The notes: generated from the letters alone by a model not told the origin. A stretch of DNA of 64,000 nucleotides from Closterium sp. Naga37s-1 (GCA_947471745.1 CANJKZ010000916.1:1-64000), one strand, 5' to 3'; shown: positions 21,900 to 33,262, counted from the first letter of the stretch. A program made the numbers and translations.

Positions 21900-22900
21900 G
21901 GGGGGAGGGGCGCAGTGCGGTAGGGGAAGAGACGGTAGTAAGGCACCGACTCGTCAAAGGTGACGTCCTGGGAGGACAGAACACGGCGCGAGGTGGGGTG
22001 GTAAAACTGCCAACCAGACGCGTTAGGGGGGAAGCCAAGGAAGACGCAGGGAACAGCACGGGGGGACAGCTTGTCCGCAGACAAGTCGCGGACAAACGCC
22101 CGAGATCCCCAGACACGAAACGCAGATGCATCGCCAACCTTCCCCGTCCACCGCAAGGTGGGGGAGGTCTCTGGCAAGGAGACCCGGGGCTGAAGGTTGA
22201 TCTGATGCGCTGCGTACTGAACCGCAAACGGCCACAGAAAATGGGGAGCAGCCGCATGGATCATGGACGTACGAGCGACGTCCATGACCATGCCAATGCG
22301 GCGCTCAGCAATCCCATTTTGCTGTGGAGAGGCCGGAAGCGTGAAGGTCTGGCGGATGCCCTGTGCACGACAGAAGGCTCCCAGAAGGGTAGAGGAAAAC
22401 TCCCCGCCTCTGTCAGAGTGCAGACGCAGAACAGGAAAGTCCGAGCCGGAACTCTCTCTGGGCTGGAGACGAGCTGCGCGGATCCAGTCGATCAACACCT
22501 CAGTGACGTCACCCTTGCTGCGCAAGGGGAACACCGTGGTGTAACGCGAGTAGTCGTCAACCACCAACAGGAAGTAACGCTCGTGACCCTGGCCACGGAC
22601 GCGGGCGGGGCCCCACACGTCCATGTGAAGAGTCTGAAGCGGAGCCTCTGTCGGAGGAAACTCGGAGGAGTGAGGGGCGGCGCGCTGCCGCCCCTCGACG
22701 CAGGGAACGCAGGTAGGGGCAGGCCCCGGAGGGAGGGGAGGGAGGGACCGGGGGAGACCAGAGACAAGGACACGGGAGGCCATGCCTTGGAGACGAGGCA
22801 GGGAGGGGTGACCAAGGCGGTGGTGCCAGAGGAGAGTCTGGTGGGACAGGAGACGACACGAGCAGGGAGCAGACTCAGGACCAGACCTGGACGCTGCAGC
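21900..22900 (-). mobile_element. pol: Copia B: integrase
   Basis: HHRLGHPS and CVPCVEGRQ zinc block near 22690-22830; catalytic D in LHMDVWGPA (near 22620), D in LHSDRGGEFSS (near 22405-22430) and E in QQNGIAERRIG (near 22300-22325). Matches the D,D,E core of copia integrases. Confidence 0.9.
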
Positions 22901-23279
22901 AAACACCTGACCCGACGCAGCTACCTGACCAGACTCAGCAACCGGAGGAGACTCAGTAGTCAGTGTGTACAGGCTCGACCCCGGCTGACGGGTAAACGTG
23001 GCCAAGTGTCGGCCCGTCCGAGCACACGTACAGTGGGTCACCCGCTGACTCGCAGGAGTGAACTGGTCCACCCCCCCATCCTGTAGATCAGCACCACTCA
23101 CCATGTTCGTAGAGAACGAGGGGAGGTAGAGACCTGACAGGGTGCCAGAGGGGGCTGCCGGACACGGCAAGACAGTGGAGAAGTGGGAAGGACAGGACCC
23201 CCAGAGGGGTCCGCCAGGGAGACCGCAACTGGCCGAATAAGCGGCGTAAGCGTGGTGCGGTCTCGAAAGAAGGAGCGGG

Positions 23280-24075
23280 AAGCACCCGAGTCAAGGGTGA
23301 AGGTGTGTAAGGCCTGAGCCGACGTGGTACCTGAGAGAGCAGACTCACCAGCACCTGGGGCAGCAGACGCACTAGCACCTAGAGCAGCAGCCTCACCAGC
23401 ACCTAGAGTAGCAGCCTCAATGCCCGGGTCAGGCGGAACACACAGGTAACAGTCACCCTCATCACTAGTAGGCAATGCATACATGGCAGTGAGGATAGCA
23501 TCATAGTCAAGAGTATAGATATCTTCCCGCAGCCTAAGCAGCTCCACCCAGTCGGGGAGCTCAGCCGCGTCGCCAAACTCCGTACGCCAGGCGTCGCTCA
23601 GACGGGCGAAGCTGCGGGACTCTGCGTGACCAAACGTCCCGCAAGGCTGACCAGTCCGAGCACCAGTGCGAATGACGTACGGACAGCGAGCAGTACCCCG
23701 TGACCCGTCACGCTGAGCGTACCACTCACGAAGCTGCTGGGGCGAAAGGACCGCGCACGGACGACGCTGCAGCTGCACCTGGCCACTACAAGCAGCTGCC
23801 GAACTACTCACTCCAGGATGACTCCCACTACGGCCACCCCGACAACCCCAAGTAGCGTACCACTCACGAAGCTGCTGGGGCGTGAGGGACTCACGCGGAC
23901 GTCGCTGGAGCTGCATCTGGCCACAGCCAGGAGCAGCAGGAGCAGTGGTAGCCGCAGTAGCAATAGCAGTAGTCGCAGCGCGGCCACCCCTATAACCCCA
24001 ACTAGCGTACCACTCACGAAGCTGTTGGGGGATGAGGGACTCACGCGGACGACGCTGGAGCTGCATCTGGCCACG
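23280..24075 (-). mobile_element. Copia B: triple LREWY module, zinc finger and protease
   Basis: Three tandem copies of a unit QLQRRPRESL-PQQLREWYA lie near 23720-24070. Next come a finger related to CX13CX4HX4C (near 23630-23700), the TLDYDAILTAMYALP block (near 23480-23520), an AALGA repeat and the protease site FTLDSGASRSFF (near 23275-23305). The normal Gag N-terminal region is absent upstream. Confidence 0.8.
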
Positions 24076-24235
24076 CCAGGAGCAGCAGTAGCAGTAGAAA
24101 GAGCAGTAGCAGCAAGAGCAGCAGTAACAGCAGTACGGGCAGGGCAGTGCTCACCAGTGGCGAGAAGGGCAGGCGTACGACGGCGGCAACGGCGAGGCCG
24201 CTACCACTGTAGGGCGAGGGCTCCGCGGCAGCTGC

Positions 24236-25010
24236 AGGGGCGGCTGCTCCAGGGGCGGAAGTTGTAGGGGCGGCTGCTCCAGGGGCGGCTGCTCCAGGGG
24301 CGGCTGCTGCAGGGGCGGCTGCTCCAGGGGCGGCTGCTGCAGGGGTGACTGCTCCAGGGGCGGCTGCTGCAGGGGCGGCTGCTCCAGGTGCGGCTGCTGC
24401 AGGGGCGGCTGCTCCAGGGGCGGCTACTGCAGGGGTGGCTGCTCCAGGGGCGGCTGCTGCAGTGGCGGCTGCTCCTGGGGCGGCTGCTTCAGGGGTGGCT
24501 GCTCCAGGGGCGGCTGCTGCAGTGGCGGCTGCTCCAGGGGCGGCTGCTCCAGGGGCGGCTGCTCCAGGGGCGGCTGCTCCAGGGGCGGCTGCTGCAGGGG
24601 CGGCTGCTCCAGGGGCGGCTGCTGCAGGGGCGGCTGCTCCAGGGGCGGCTACTGCTGGGGCGGCTGCTCCAGGGGCGGCTGCTGCAGGGGCGGCTGCTCC
24701 AGGGGCGGCTGCTGCAGTGGCGGCTGCTCCAGGGGCGGCTGCTGCAGTGGCGGCTGCTCCAGGGGCGGCTGCTGCAGGGGCGGCTGCTCCAGGGGCGGCT
24801 GCTGCAGGGGGGGCTGCTCCAGGGGCGGCTGCTGCAGGGGCGGCTGCTCCAGGGGCGGCTGCTTCAGGGGCGGCTGCTCCAGGGGCGGCTGCTTCAGGGG
24901 CAGCTGCTCCAGGGGCGGCTGCTGCAGGGGAGGCTGCTCCAGGGGCGGCTGCTGCAGTGGCGGCTGCTCCAGGGGCGGCTGCTGCAGTGGCGGCTGCTCC
25001 AGGTTCGGGT
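24236..25010 (-). repeat. 15/30-bp tandem array in copia B leader
   Basis: About fifty 15-bp units alternating GGGGCGGCTGCTCCA and GGGGCGGCTGCTGCA on the plus strand, with few variants. On the element's own strand this is open and would read PLEQP-PLQQP. The period is a multiple of three. The homogeneity implies recent expansion. Confidence 0.97.
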
Positions 25011-25139
25011 TAGGGCAGGGCGCCGCGGCAGGCAGGGGTGACGCCACGCGGGTCCCGCAGGGGCGTCGCGACGCACAGGAGCCGCGCCTCGCGGGTCCCG
25101 CAGGGGCGACGCGACGAGGCGGGGGCGACGCGGCGGGGC

Positions 25140-25600
25140 CGCGACTGGCGACGGGGCGAGGCCGCGAAGGGGCCGCGAAGGGAGCCGTGAGGGGGCCGCG
25201 AAGGGGCTGCGAAGGGGCCGCGAGGGGGGCCGCGAGGGGGCCGAGAAGGGGCCGCGAAGGGAGCCGTGAGGGGGGGCCGCGAGGGGGGCCGTGAAGGGGC
25301 CGCGAAGGGGCTGCTAAGGGGCCGTGAAGGGGCCGCGAAGGGGCCGCGAAGGGGCCGTGAGGGGGCCGCAAGGGGGCCGTGAAGGGGCCGCGAAAGGGCC
25401 GTGAAGGGGCCGCGAAGGGGCCGTGAAGGGGCCGTGAAGGGGCCGTGAAGGTGCCGCGAAGGGGCCGTGAAGGGGCCGCGAAGGGGCCGTGAAGGGGCCG
25501 TGAAGGGGCCGTGAAGGTGCCGCGAAGGGGCCGTGAAGGGGCCGCGAAGGGCCGTGAGAGGGGCCGTGAGAGGCCGTGAGAGGGGCCGCTACGGGGCCGT
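25140..25600 (-). repeat. GGGGCCGCGAA-type array in copia B leader
   Basis: Units of about 11-12 bp (GGGGCCGCGAA / GGGGCCGTGAA) fill this stretch between the primer site and the 15-bp array. Element C has a related but differently expanded array. Confidence 0.9.
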
Positions 25601-25747
25601 AGGGGAGCGCGACGGGCCACTAAGGGCAGGGGACGCGACGGGAGGGTAGGCACACGGGGCGCGACTCGGGCAGGGGTGAAGCGCGCTTCGGGCAGGAAAA
25701 AAAATTGATATTCGGTGGGCCCTAGGAAACGTTCCCACTAGGGAACC

Positions 25748-25759
25748 TGCTCTATACCA
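25748..25759 (-). promoter_or_regulatory. Copia B: primer-binding site
   Basis: On the minus strand TGGTATAGAGCAGG follows the 5' LTR, a relaxed match to the initiator tRNA-Met site. The GTTCCC/GGGAAC hairpin (25731-25746) and GGGCCC (25717-25722) come next. Confidence 0.8.
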
Positions 25760-25885
25760 TGTGAAAGAACGAGGAATGAATGCACTGGCAAACAGGCGGG
25801 TACAAGTAGGAAAACCTAAAAGTGTTGTACCCCATATTGTCTACCCCACTACAGCCTACACAGACTATAGCATATGAGTTTGACA
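25760..25885 (-). repeat. 5' LTR of copia B
   Basis: 126 bp with TG...CA ends; the reverse complement of the C 5' LTR with few differences. Confidence 0.93.
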
Positions 25886-25907
25886 GCGAAGCGTCTCGAA
25901 CAATATG
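25886..25907 (-). repeat. Small piece of gypsy D LTR between copia B and C
   Basis: GCGAAGCGTCTCGAAC matches GCGAAGCGTCCCGAAC in the gypsy LTR at 43566-43826. The next LTR bases (GAACCTTCTCGAAC) follow element C at 33389, so C, and probably B, inserted into this LTR. Confidence 0.8.
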
Positions 25908-26033
25908 TGTCAAACTTATATGCTATAGTCTGTGTAGGCTGTAGTGGGGTAGACAATATGGGGTACAACACTTTTAGGTTTTCTCACTTGTACCCACCTG
26001 TTTGCCAGTGCATTCATTCCTCGTTCTTTCACA
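25908..26033 (+). repeat. 5' LTR of copia C
   Basis: TGTCAAACTTAT...TTTCACA, 126 bp. Contains the family core GGCTGTAGTGGGGTAG and GGGGTACAACAC. Confidence 0.93.
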
Positions 26034-26076
26034 TGGTATAGAGCAGGTTCCCTAGTGGGAACGTTTCCTAGGGCCC
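26034..26076 (+). promoter_or_regulatory. Copia C: primer site, hairpin and GGGCCC
   Basis: TGGTATAGAGCAG (26034-26046) fits an initiator tRNA-Met primer site. It runs into a hairpin GTTCCC-TAGT-GGGAAC (26047-26062) and the palindrome GGGCCC (26071-26076). The order and spacing are kept in B, I and J. Confidence 0.8.
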
Positions 26077-26139
26077 ACCGAAAATCGACTTTTTTTTTTC
26101 CTGCCCGGAGCGCGCTTTTGCCCCTGCCCGAGTCGCGCC

Positions 26140-27060
26140 CCGTGTGCCTGCCCTCCCGTCGCGTCCCCTGCCCTTAACGGCCCGTCGCGCTCCCTTACGG
26201 ACCCGTAGCGGCCCCTCTCTCGGCCCCTCACGGCCCCTTTCACGGCCCGTCGCGGCCCCCCTTCAGGCCCCTCGCGGCCCCTTCGTGGCCCCTCGCGGCC
26301 CCTTCGCGGCCCCTTCGCGGCCCCGTCGCCGCCCTTCGCGGCCCCGTCGCCGCCCTTTGAGGCCCCTCGCAGCCCCTTCTCGGCCCCGTCGCCGCCCTTC
26401 GCGACCCCGTCGACGCCCGTCTAGGCCCCGTCGCCGCCCTTCGCGGCCCCGTCGCCGCCCTTCTCGGCCCCGTAGCCGCCCTTCGCGGCCCTTCTCGGCC
26501 CCATCGCCACCCTTTACGGCCCCTTCGCGGCCCCGTCACCGTCCTTCGCAGCCCCCCCTTCACGGCCCTTCGTGGCCCCTTCACCGCCCTTGGCGGCCCC
26601 TTCTCGGCTCCTCCGCGGCCCCTTCTCGGCTCCCTCACGGACCTGCCGCCCTGCCGTCGCCGCCCCTGCAGCAGCAGCCACCGCCGCTCCAGCAGCGGGA
26701 GCCGCCACCGCCGGTGCCGCCGACAGCAGACAGCCGCCGACGCCACAGCCGGGGCCGCATCCGCCGCAGCAGCCTACAGCAGCAGCAGCCGCGGACGGCA
26801 GCAGCCGCAGCCGCCACAGCCGGGGCCGCAGCTGCCGCAGCCGCCGACTGCATCTGCCGCCGCCGTCGACAGCAGGGGCCGCCGCCGCTGTCCCGGCCCT
26901 GCCCTGCAGAGCGGAGCGGCGCTCCTCTGCCGCCCTGTAGCGGCCCCGTCCCTGCCGACGCGCCTCGGCCCTGCCCCACCACTTGCGGCACTCTACCCAC
27001 CTGCCCTGGTAAGAGCACCACCGAGCCGCGCCCCTCCTGTTGCTACTGCTGCTGCTGCCC
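26140..27060 (+). repeat. Copia C: GC-rich repetitive leader
   Basis: Units of GGCCCCGTCGCCGCCCTTC type fill about 26200-26640, followed by CAG/CCG-rich sequence. A Pro/Arg-rich frame is open across the leader but has no ATG start. A GGTAAGAGCA splice-donor-like word lies at 27008, about 75 bp before the gag ATG. Confidence 0.85.
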
Positions 27061-27082
27061 CTAGCCTGCTGCCACTGCTGTC

Positions 27083-28480
27083 ATGGCTACCCCTAGCGCT
27101 CTCGCCTTTGATGCTGAGGGTCGGGCTGTTGACTTTGAGGTTTGGGTCGATGATCTACAGCTTTTCCTACAGTGCGATAGGAAAGACGGTCTCTCACTGT
27201 TCGATCTCACGTCTGGCGCCTCTGCTGCCCCTGCTGCCGATGCTGACAGCACTGTCCGCTCACAGTGGGCCACACACGATGCTGCTGCCCGTCTTGCTGT
27301 GCGTAGTCACCTGCCGTCCACTGAGCGCGCGCACTTTAGTCAGTACAAGAGTGCTAAGACCTTGTACGACGCTGTAGTTGCATGCTACTCTTCCCCTGCC
27401 ACTGCTGCCCTTAGCCGCCTCATGCTGCCGTACCTGTTCCCTGACCTCGCCGCCTTTCCCACTGTCGCTGACCTCATTACGCACCTTCGCACTAGTGACA
27501 CCCGCTACCGCGCTGCGCTTCCTGCTGAGTTCTGCGCCAAGAACCCCCCCCCCATGTACATCACCCTCTACTACATAGTCACCCGGCTCCCTGACTCCCT
27601 TCGCTCGGTCAGGGACCACTTCCTCTCTGTTTGCCCCACCACACTCACCGTTGACCTCCTCGAGGAGCGCCTCCTGGCAGCTGAGAAGAGTATAGTCGCT
27701 GTAGGAGCCTCTCGTGGTGACCCTCGTGCCCCCTTCTTTGAGGGGTGCTCCCCCTCCCCCCTTTTGCCCTCTGTTGCCTCTGCTGCTGCCGTCGACTTCG
27801 TTGGCACCGAGTCGGTCGGCGCTGCGTCTCCCCCTAGCGGGAGATGCCGCACCAGCAAGGGCAAGGGGGGCAAGGGAGCTGGAGGGGCTGGTGGGGGCGG
27901 TGGAGGTGGCGGTGGAGGCGGCGGAGGGAGTGGGGGTGGCGGTGGTGGTGGCGGGGGTGGGGGCTTCGGTGGCGGCGGTGGAGGCGGAGGCGGCGGCGGC
28001 GGTGGCGGTGGGAGCGGAGGAGGAGGCGGTGGCGGCGGTGGCGGAGGTGGCGGCGGCGGAGGTGGAGCTGGTCGGGGTGGCTCTGCGCAGCGGAGCGGCT
28101 TCGTTGGTGGTCAGCGCCAGCAGCAGCAGCGCACTCGTGACACCCCGCCCCACCAGCAGCTTCGTGAGTGGTACTCTGCGCGTCAGCGGGGTGGGGGTGC
28201 TGGTCCTTGTGCCTACGTCCTGCGTACCGGCGACCGCACTGGTGAGCAGTGCGGTGGCCCGCACACCACCCAGCGCTGCTTCGGCCGCCTGTCGGACGCT
28301 TGGCGTCTCCAGTTCCCTGACGCCACTGAGATCCCCCGCTGGGGCGAGCTGCTTAGGTCGGGGGTTGCTATCTTTGATCTGGATTATGATGCCATTCTTG
28401 CTGCCATGTATGTTGTGTCTACTAGTGATGAGGGTGACTATTACCTGTGTGTCCCGCCTGACCCGGGCATTAACGCTGCT
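27083..28480 (+). mobile_element. gag: Copia C: gag
   Basis: Starts MATPSALAFDAEG at 27083. Capsid-like region with LFLQCDRKDGLSLFDLTSG, LMLPYLFPDLAAFPTVAD and DLLEERLLAAEKSIVAVGAS. A poly-glycine tract covers about 27880-28075. QQLREWYSARQRGG (near 28157-28198) precedes the finger CAYVLRTGDRTGEQCGGPH...C with spacing CX13CX3HX4C (about 28209-28285). The FDLDYDAILAAMYVV block follows. Gag packages the RNA into cytoplasmic particles. Confidence 0.9.
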
Positions 28481-28700
28481 GCGCTAGGTGCTGGTGAGGC
28501 TGCTGCTCTAGGTGCTAGTGCGTCTGCTGCCCCAGGTGCTGGTGAGTCTGCTCTCTTAGGTACCACGTCGGCTCAGGCCTTACACACCTTCACCCTTGAC
28601 TCGGGTGCTTCCCGCTCCTTCTTTCGAGACCGCACCACGCTTACGCCGCTTAGTCGGCCAGTTGCGGTCTCCCTGGCGGACCCCTCTGGGGGTCCTGTCC
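28480..28700 (+). mobile_element. Copia C: Ala/Gly repeat and aspartic protease
   Basis: A 30-bp repeat encoding AALGAGEAAALGAS leads into FTLDSGASRSFFRD, the D-S-G active site near 28595-28630, then SLADPSGGPVLA. Confidence 0.88.
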
Positions 28701-28984
28701 TTGCCCACTTCTCCACTGTCTTACCGTGTCCGGCGGCCCCCTCTGGCACCCTGTCAGGTCTCTACCTCCCCTCGTTCTCTACGAACTTGGTGAGTGGTGC
28801 TGATCTACAGGATGGGGGGGTTGACCAGTTCACTCCTGCGAGTCAGCGGGTGACCCACTGTACGTGTGCTCGGACGGGCCGACACTTGGCCACGTTTACC
28901 CGTCAGCCGGGGTCGAGCCTGTACACACTGACTATTGAGTCTCCTCCGATTGCTGAGCCTGGTCAGGTAGCTGCGTTGGGTTAG

Positions 28985-29960
28985 GTGTTTGCTGCGGCGT
29001 CCAGGTCTGGTCCTGAGTCTGCTCCCTGCTCGTGTCGTCTCCTGTCCCACCGGACTCTCCTCTGGCACCACCGCCTTGGTCACCCCTCCCTGCCTCGTCT
29101 CCGAGGCATGGCCTCCCGTTACCTTGTCTCTGGTCTCCCCCGGTCCCTCCCTCCCCTCCCTCCGGGGCCTGCCCCTACCTGCGTTCCCTGTGTCGAGGGG
29201 CGGCAGCGCGCCGCCCCTCACTCCTCCGAGTTTCCTCCGACAGAGGCTCCGCTGCAGACTCTTCACATGGACGTGTGGGGCCCCGCCCGCGTCCGTGGCC
29301 AGGGTCACGAGCGTTACTTCCTGTTGGTGGTTGACGACTACTCGCGTTACACCACGGTGTTCCCCTTGCGCAGCAAGGGTGACGTCACTGAGGTGTTGAT
29401 CGACTGGATCCGCGCGGCTCGTCTCCAGCTCAGAGAGAGTTTCGGCTCGGACTTTCCTGTTCTGCGTCTGCACTCTGACAGAGGCGGGGAGTTTTCCTCT
29501 GCCCTTCTGGGAGCCTTCTGTCGTGCACAGGGCATCCGCCAGACGTTCACGCTTCCGGCCTCTCCACAGCAAAATGGGATTGCTGAGCGCCGCATTGGCA
29601 TGGTCATGGACGTCGCTCGTACGTCCATGATCCATGCGGCTGCTCCCCATTTTCTGTGGCCGTTTGCGGTCCGGTACGCAGCGCATCAGATCAACCTTCA
29701 GCCCCGGGTCTCCTTGCCGGAGACCTCCCCCACCTTGCGGTGGACGGGGAAGGTTGGCGATGCGTCTGCGTTTCGTGTCTGGGGATCTCAGGCGTTTGTC
29801 CGCGACTTGTCTGCGGACAAGCTGTCCCCCCGTGCTGTTCCCTGCGTCTTCCTTGGCTTCCCCCCTGACGCGCCTGGTTGGCAGTTTTACCACCCCACCT
29901 CGCGCCGTGTTCTGTCCTCCCAGGACGTCACCTTTGACGAGTCGGTTCCTTACTTCCGTC
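28985..29960 (+). mobile_element. pol: Copia C: integrase
   Basis: HHRLGHPSLPRL and CVPCVEGRQ zinc block (about 29065-29210). Core D in LHMDVWGPA (near 29270), D in LHSDRGGEFSS (near 29470-29490), E in QQNGIAERRIG (near 29570-29600). The copia-specific CVFLGF and VTFDESV blocks follow. Confidence 0.92.
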
Positions 29961-30104
29961 TCTTCCCCTACCGCACTGCGCCCCTCCCCCCGCCGCCGCT
30001 CTTCCTTGCGCCAGGTCCCCCCCCGGTAGACCCTCTCCCCCCTCAGGGTCCTGCCCCGTCAGGTGTGTCCTAGGTAGACGCAGACGAGCCTGTCGAGGTA
30101 GCTG

Positions 30105-30860
30105 TTGACTCTGGTGCTGCTAGGGGTGCTGAGCCTTGGGGTGCTGAGTCTGGGGGTGCTGAGCCTGGGGGTGCTGGGCCTGGGGGTGCGGAGTCTGGGG
30201 GTGCTGAGCCTGGGGGTGCTGAGCCTGGGGGTGCGGAGCCTGGGGGTGCGGAGCCTTGGGGTGCTGGGCCTGGGGGTGCTAAGCCTGGGGGTGCGGAGCC
30301 TGGGGGTGCTGAGCCCGGGGGTGCGGAGCCTGGGGGTGCTGGGTCTACTCGTGTGGCCTCTGGCGGTGCTGGGTCTTGGGGTCCTTCGGGTGCTTCGTCT
30401 CGGCAGGAGCTACCCTCTCCACAGGAGCTGCGCGAGTGGTTTGCCCGGCGCTGGAGCCGTGCTGCTGGAGCTGGAGGTGCTACTGTTGCTGCTGACCCTG
30501 GGGTCGGCGCTGGAGGTACTGGAGACCTTGGTCCTGGAGGTGCTCGTACTGGCGGTACTGGAGCTGCTGGGACTGGGGGTGCTGCTGGGGCTGCTGGAGT
30601 TGGTCCTGCTGGAGGTGCTGCGGGTGCTGCTGGAGGTACTGGAGCTGCTGGGGGTGTTGGCGCAGGAGGTGCTGCTGGCGCCGGTACTTTTGAGTGTGCT
30701 GGAGTTGGCGCTGCTGGAGCTAGTGGTGCTGCTGGCGCTGGTGCTGCCGCTGGGGGTACTGGTGCTGTCCGTGCTGTTTCAGGAGGCGCTGAGCGGTCGC
30801 GGCCGTACTTCGTTCCGCTCCTTGAGCAGGTTCTTGGTCTCTCGCCCTCTACTGGTCCTG
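30105..30860 (+). mobile_element. Copia C: repeat-rich linker
   Basis: A 15-bp GGGGGTGCTGAGCCT array (about 30120-30350) encoding GGAEP units, one SPQELREWFARRW module (about 30412-30455), then Gly/Ala-rich sequence. Confidence 0.88.
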
Positions 30861-31499
30861 CTCCTCCCTTAAGGTGTCCACAGCCTGGTCCAGTCGAAGT
30901 CAGTGTTACAGCCCGCCTCCCCCCTGCCTGCTCCTTCTCCCTACACTGGTCCTACTGGAGGTCTTGCTGAGCGTCGTGAGCCTGCGTCTCGTCCTGCGTG
31001 GCCTGTTCGTGCTGCTCGCACTAGTGGTCGTGTTCCGCGTCCGCGTCCGCGTCCTCCTGCGGTCCCAGGCACACACCAGATGGCACTGCGTCCTTCCACT
31101 GCTCCTCTGCGTGTCCCGTTGCCGTCTCCTCCAGAGTCCTCTCTTCCTGCTCTTGCTGACCCGGAGTCTGACTCTCTTCGTGCTGCCAGTCCTACTGTCA
31201 CGCGTCTCCTGGCTACTGTTGTCACTGACCCTTCCTTTGAGTCCACTGCTGCGTCTGCCTTAGTTGCTGAGCTTGTCGACTTTGCTGCTCGCTGTCGTCT
31301 AGACTACGCCGCTAGTCTCATTGCTGAGTCTGAGTCTGTCTGTCCTCCGTCCGTCGGGGGTGAGTGTGCTCTGAGCACGGACGTCCTTGAGGACAGGCAG
31401 GAGGAGTTCCAGTGTTTTGCTGCTGCTTTGCCTCATCTCGTGTCCATGCTGATTGCACCTGAGGGAGACCCGGATGCACTAGACATCCCGACTCCTCGA

Positions 31500-32990
31500 T
31501 CGTACGCTGAGGCGATCGAGGGTCCCTACTCCTCACAGTGGCAGTCAGCCATGGACGCAGAGATGGCTTCCTGGAAATCCACAGGCACCTACGTCGATGA
31601 GGTTCCCCCACCTGGGGCGAACATCGTCAGTGGCATGTGGATTTTCAGGGTGAAGCGGCCGCCGGGTTCTCCGCCTGTCTTCAAGGCGCATTACGTGGCT
31701 CGAGGCTTCAGTCAGCGGCAGGGAGTTGACTACTTTCAGACCTTCTCTCCCACCCTGAAGATGACCACTCTTCGGGTGCTGCTGCACATAGCCGCTCAGC
31801 GCGACTACGGGCTTCACTCTCTTGACTTCAGCACAGCTTTCTTGCAGGGCAGCCTGCACGAGGAGATCTGGCTGCGCCGCCCACCTGGCTTCACTGGGTC
31901 GTTTCCTCCTGGTACCCAGTGGAGCCTCCGGCGGCCAGTCTACGGTCTCCGCCAGGCGCCCCGTGAGTGGCACGACACACTGAGGACTACACTTGCGGCT
32001 CTTGGGTTTGCTCCTTCTACTGCCGACCCGTCGCTGTTTCTGCGCACCGACACCTCTTTGCCGCCGTTCTACATCCTCGTGTACGTCGACGACTTGGTCT
32101 TTGCCACTGCTGACACTGCTGGACTCGCCCACGTGAAGTCCGAGCTGCAGAAGAGACACACGTGCACAGACCTGGGTGAACTGCGCAGCTACCTTGGCTT
32201 GCAGATCACCCGGGACAGAGCACAGCGCACCATTACCCTGACTCAGTCACACATGGTGCAGCAGGTCCTTCAGCGCTTCGACTTCACGTACTCCTCGCCT
32301 CAGGCCACCCCTCTGTCTACTCGCCACTTGCTCTCAGCTCTGCCTTCGGATGAGTCCGTAGAGCCGAGTGGCCCGTACCCAGAGCTTGTTGGCTGCCTCA
32401 TGTACCTGATGACCTGCACCCGACCTGACCTTGCATACCCTCTTAGCATCTTGGCACGCTATGTTGCTCCTGGGAGACACCGACCAGAGCACATGGCTGC
32501 AGCGAAGAGGGTGTTGCGCTACTTGTGCAGTACGTCAGGCATGGGGCTAGTGCTTGGAGGGCGTCGTTCAGTGGTCCTCACCGGTCACGCAGACGCTTCT
32601 TGGGCTGACGACCAGGCTACACAGCGGTCGTCACAGGGTTACACCTTCAGCCTTGGTTCCGGCTCTGTTTCGTGGCGGTCCACCCGCTCGTCTTCTGTTC
32701 TCGGCTCCAGCTGTGAGGCTGAGATCTACGCGGGGGCCATGGCTGCACAGGAGCTAAGCTGGCTCACCTACCTGCTCACCGACCTGGGAGAGCCGCCTCG
32801 TTCTGCTCCAGTTCTGTACGTAGACAACAAGGCCATGCTGGCCTTGTGTCGGGAGCACAGACTGGAGCACAGAACGAAGCACATTGCTCTTCGTTACTTC
32901 CATGCTCGTGAGCTGCAGTAGCGTGGTCAGATGCGCCTTGCCTACGTGGCCTCTCAGGCCAACACTGCTGATATCTTTACCAAGGCACTT
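31500..32990 (+). mobile_element. pol: Copia C: RT and RNase H
   Basis: RT: AMDAEMASWKSTGTY (about 31549-31594), ARGFSQRQGVDYFQTFSP, LDFSTAFLQGS and YVDDLVFATAD (about 32080-32115). RNase H: TGHADASWADD (about 32580-32615), SSCEAEIYAGAMAAQE (about 32707-32755), VDNKAMLALC and HRTKHIALRYF (about 32820-32900). Confidence 0.92.
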
Positions 32991-33089
32991 CCGCCTTGTG
33001 ATCATCAGCGTTGCTGTACGATGCTAGGTCTTGTGCCTACTTGGCCTCACTTGCTCACTTCTTGACCTTGCTTGTACTGTGATCTATCT

Positions 33090-33262
33090 ATACCTGCACT
33101 TGCTTGTTTACCTTTATATATGATCTTGCATGTGAACTGGCCTTGTGGCCTTGAACTTGTGCTCGGAATGTGTGGTGACGTTGTGATCCACGCTGAGCCT
33201 GCTTTGCTTTGCTTGACTGGTCTTGTGACCTCTTGTTCTCCCCCACTTTGCCTATGGGGGTG
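33090..33262 (+). other. Copia C: conserved 3' untranslated region and purine tract
   Basis: Closely matches A, B-prime and H. It ends CCTATGGGGG just before the 3' LTR, the likely second-strand primer. Confidence 0.75.

Larger units (their letters stand above)
19067..25885 (-). mobile_element. Ty1/copia element B, minus strand, broken
   Basis: A copia element with a recognisable 5' LTR (25760-25885), primer site, very repetitive leader, zinc finger, protease, integrase, linker, RT and part of RNase H. Its own 3' end is not present next to it. Unlike A, C, I and J it shows no normal Gag N-terminus (no MATPS...FDAEG, no ADLITHLRTSD). It has three SPQQLREWY modules in tandem instead. It is broken in a few places. 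The coding parts are very similar to C, so it is young. Confidence 0.88.
25555..26240. repeat. Large palindrome formed by two head-to-head copia 5' ends
   Basis: Arms of about 330 bp (LTR, primer site, hairpin and start of leader) face each other around a 22-bp spacer (25886-25907). Identity between the arms is high along the whole length. Transcription from the two 5' LTRs would diverge from this point. Confidence 0.9.

Noticed and set aside
21998-23086. Plus-strand frame of 362 codons, repeated antisense at 28805-29893 and 55271-56188
   Set aside because: It recurs only because it is the exact antisense of the conserved copia integrase; the sense strand has the D,D,E core.
24236-25010. CRISPR-like array
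   Set aside because: Repeats are contiguous 15-bp units without unique spacers, inside a retrotransposon leader.
24345-25041. Long plus-strand Ala/Gly/Pro and Leu/Gln/Arg frames
   Set aside because: They are translations of the 15-bp GGGGCGGCTGCTCCA array in the leader of copia B, on the strand opposite to the element.
28790-28812. GTGAGT...CTACAG as a mini-intron in the copia protease-integrase region
   Set aside because: The span is about 20-25 bp, far too short for an intron, and it codes for the conserved VSGADLQD peptide.
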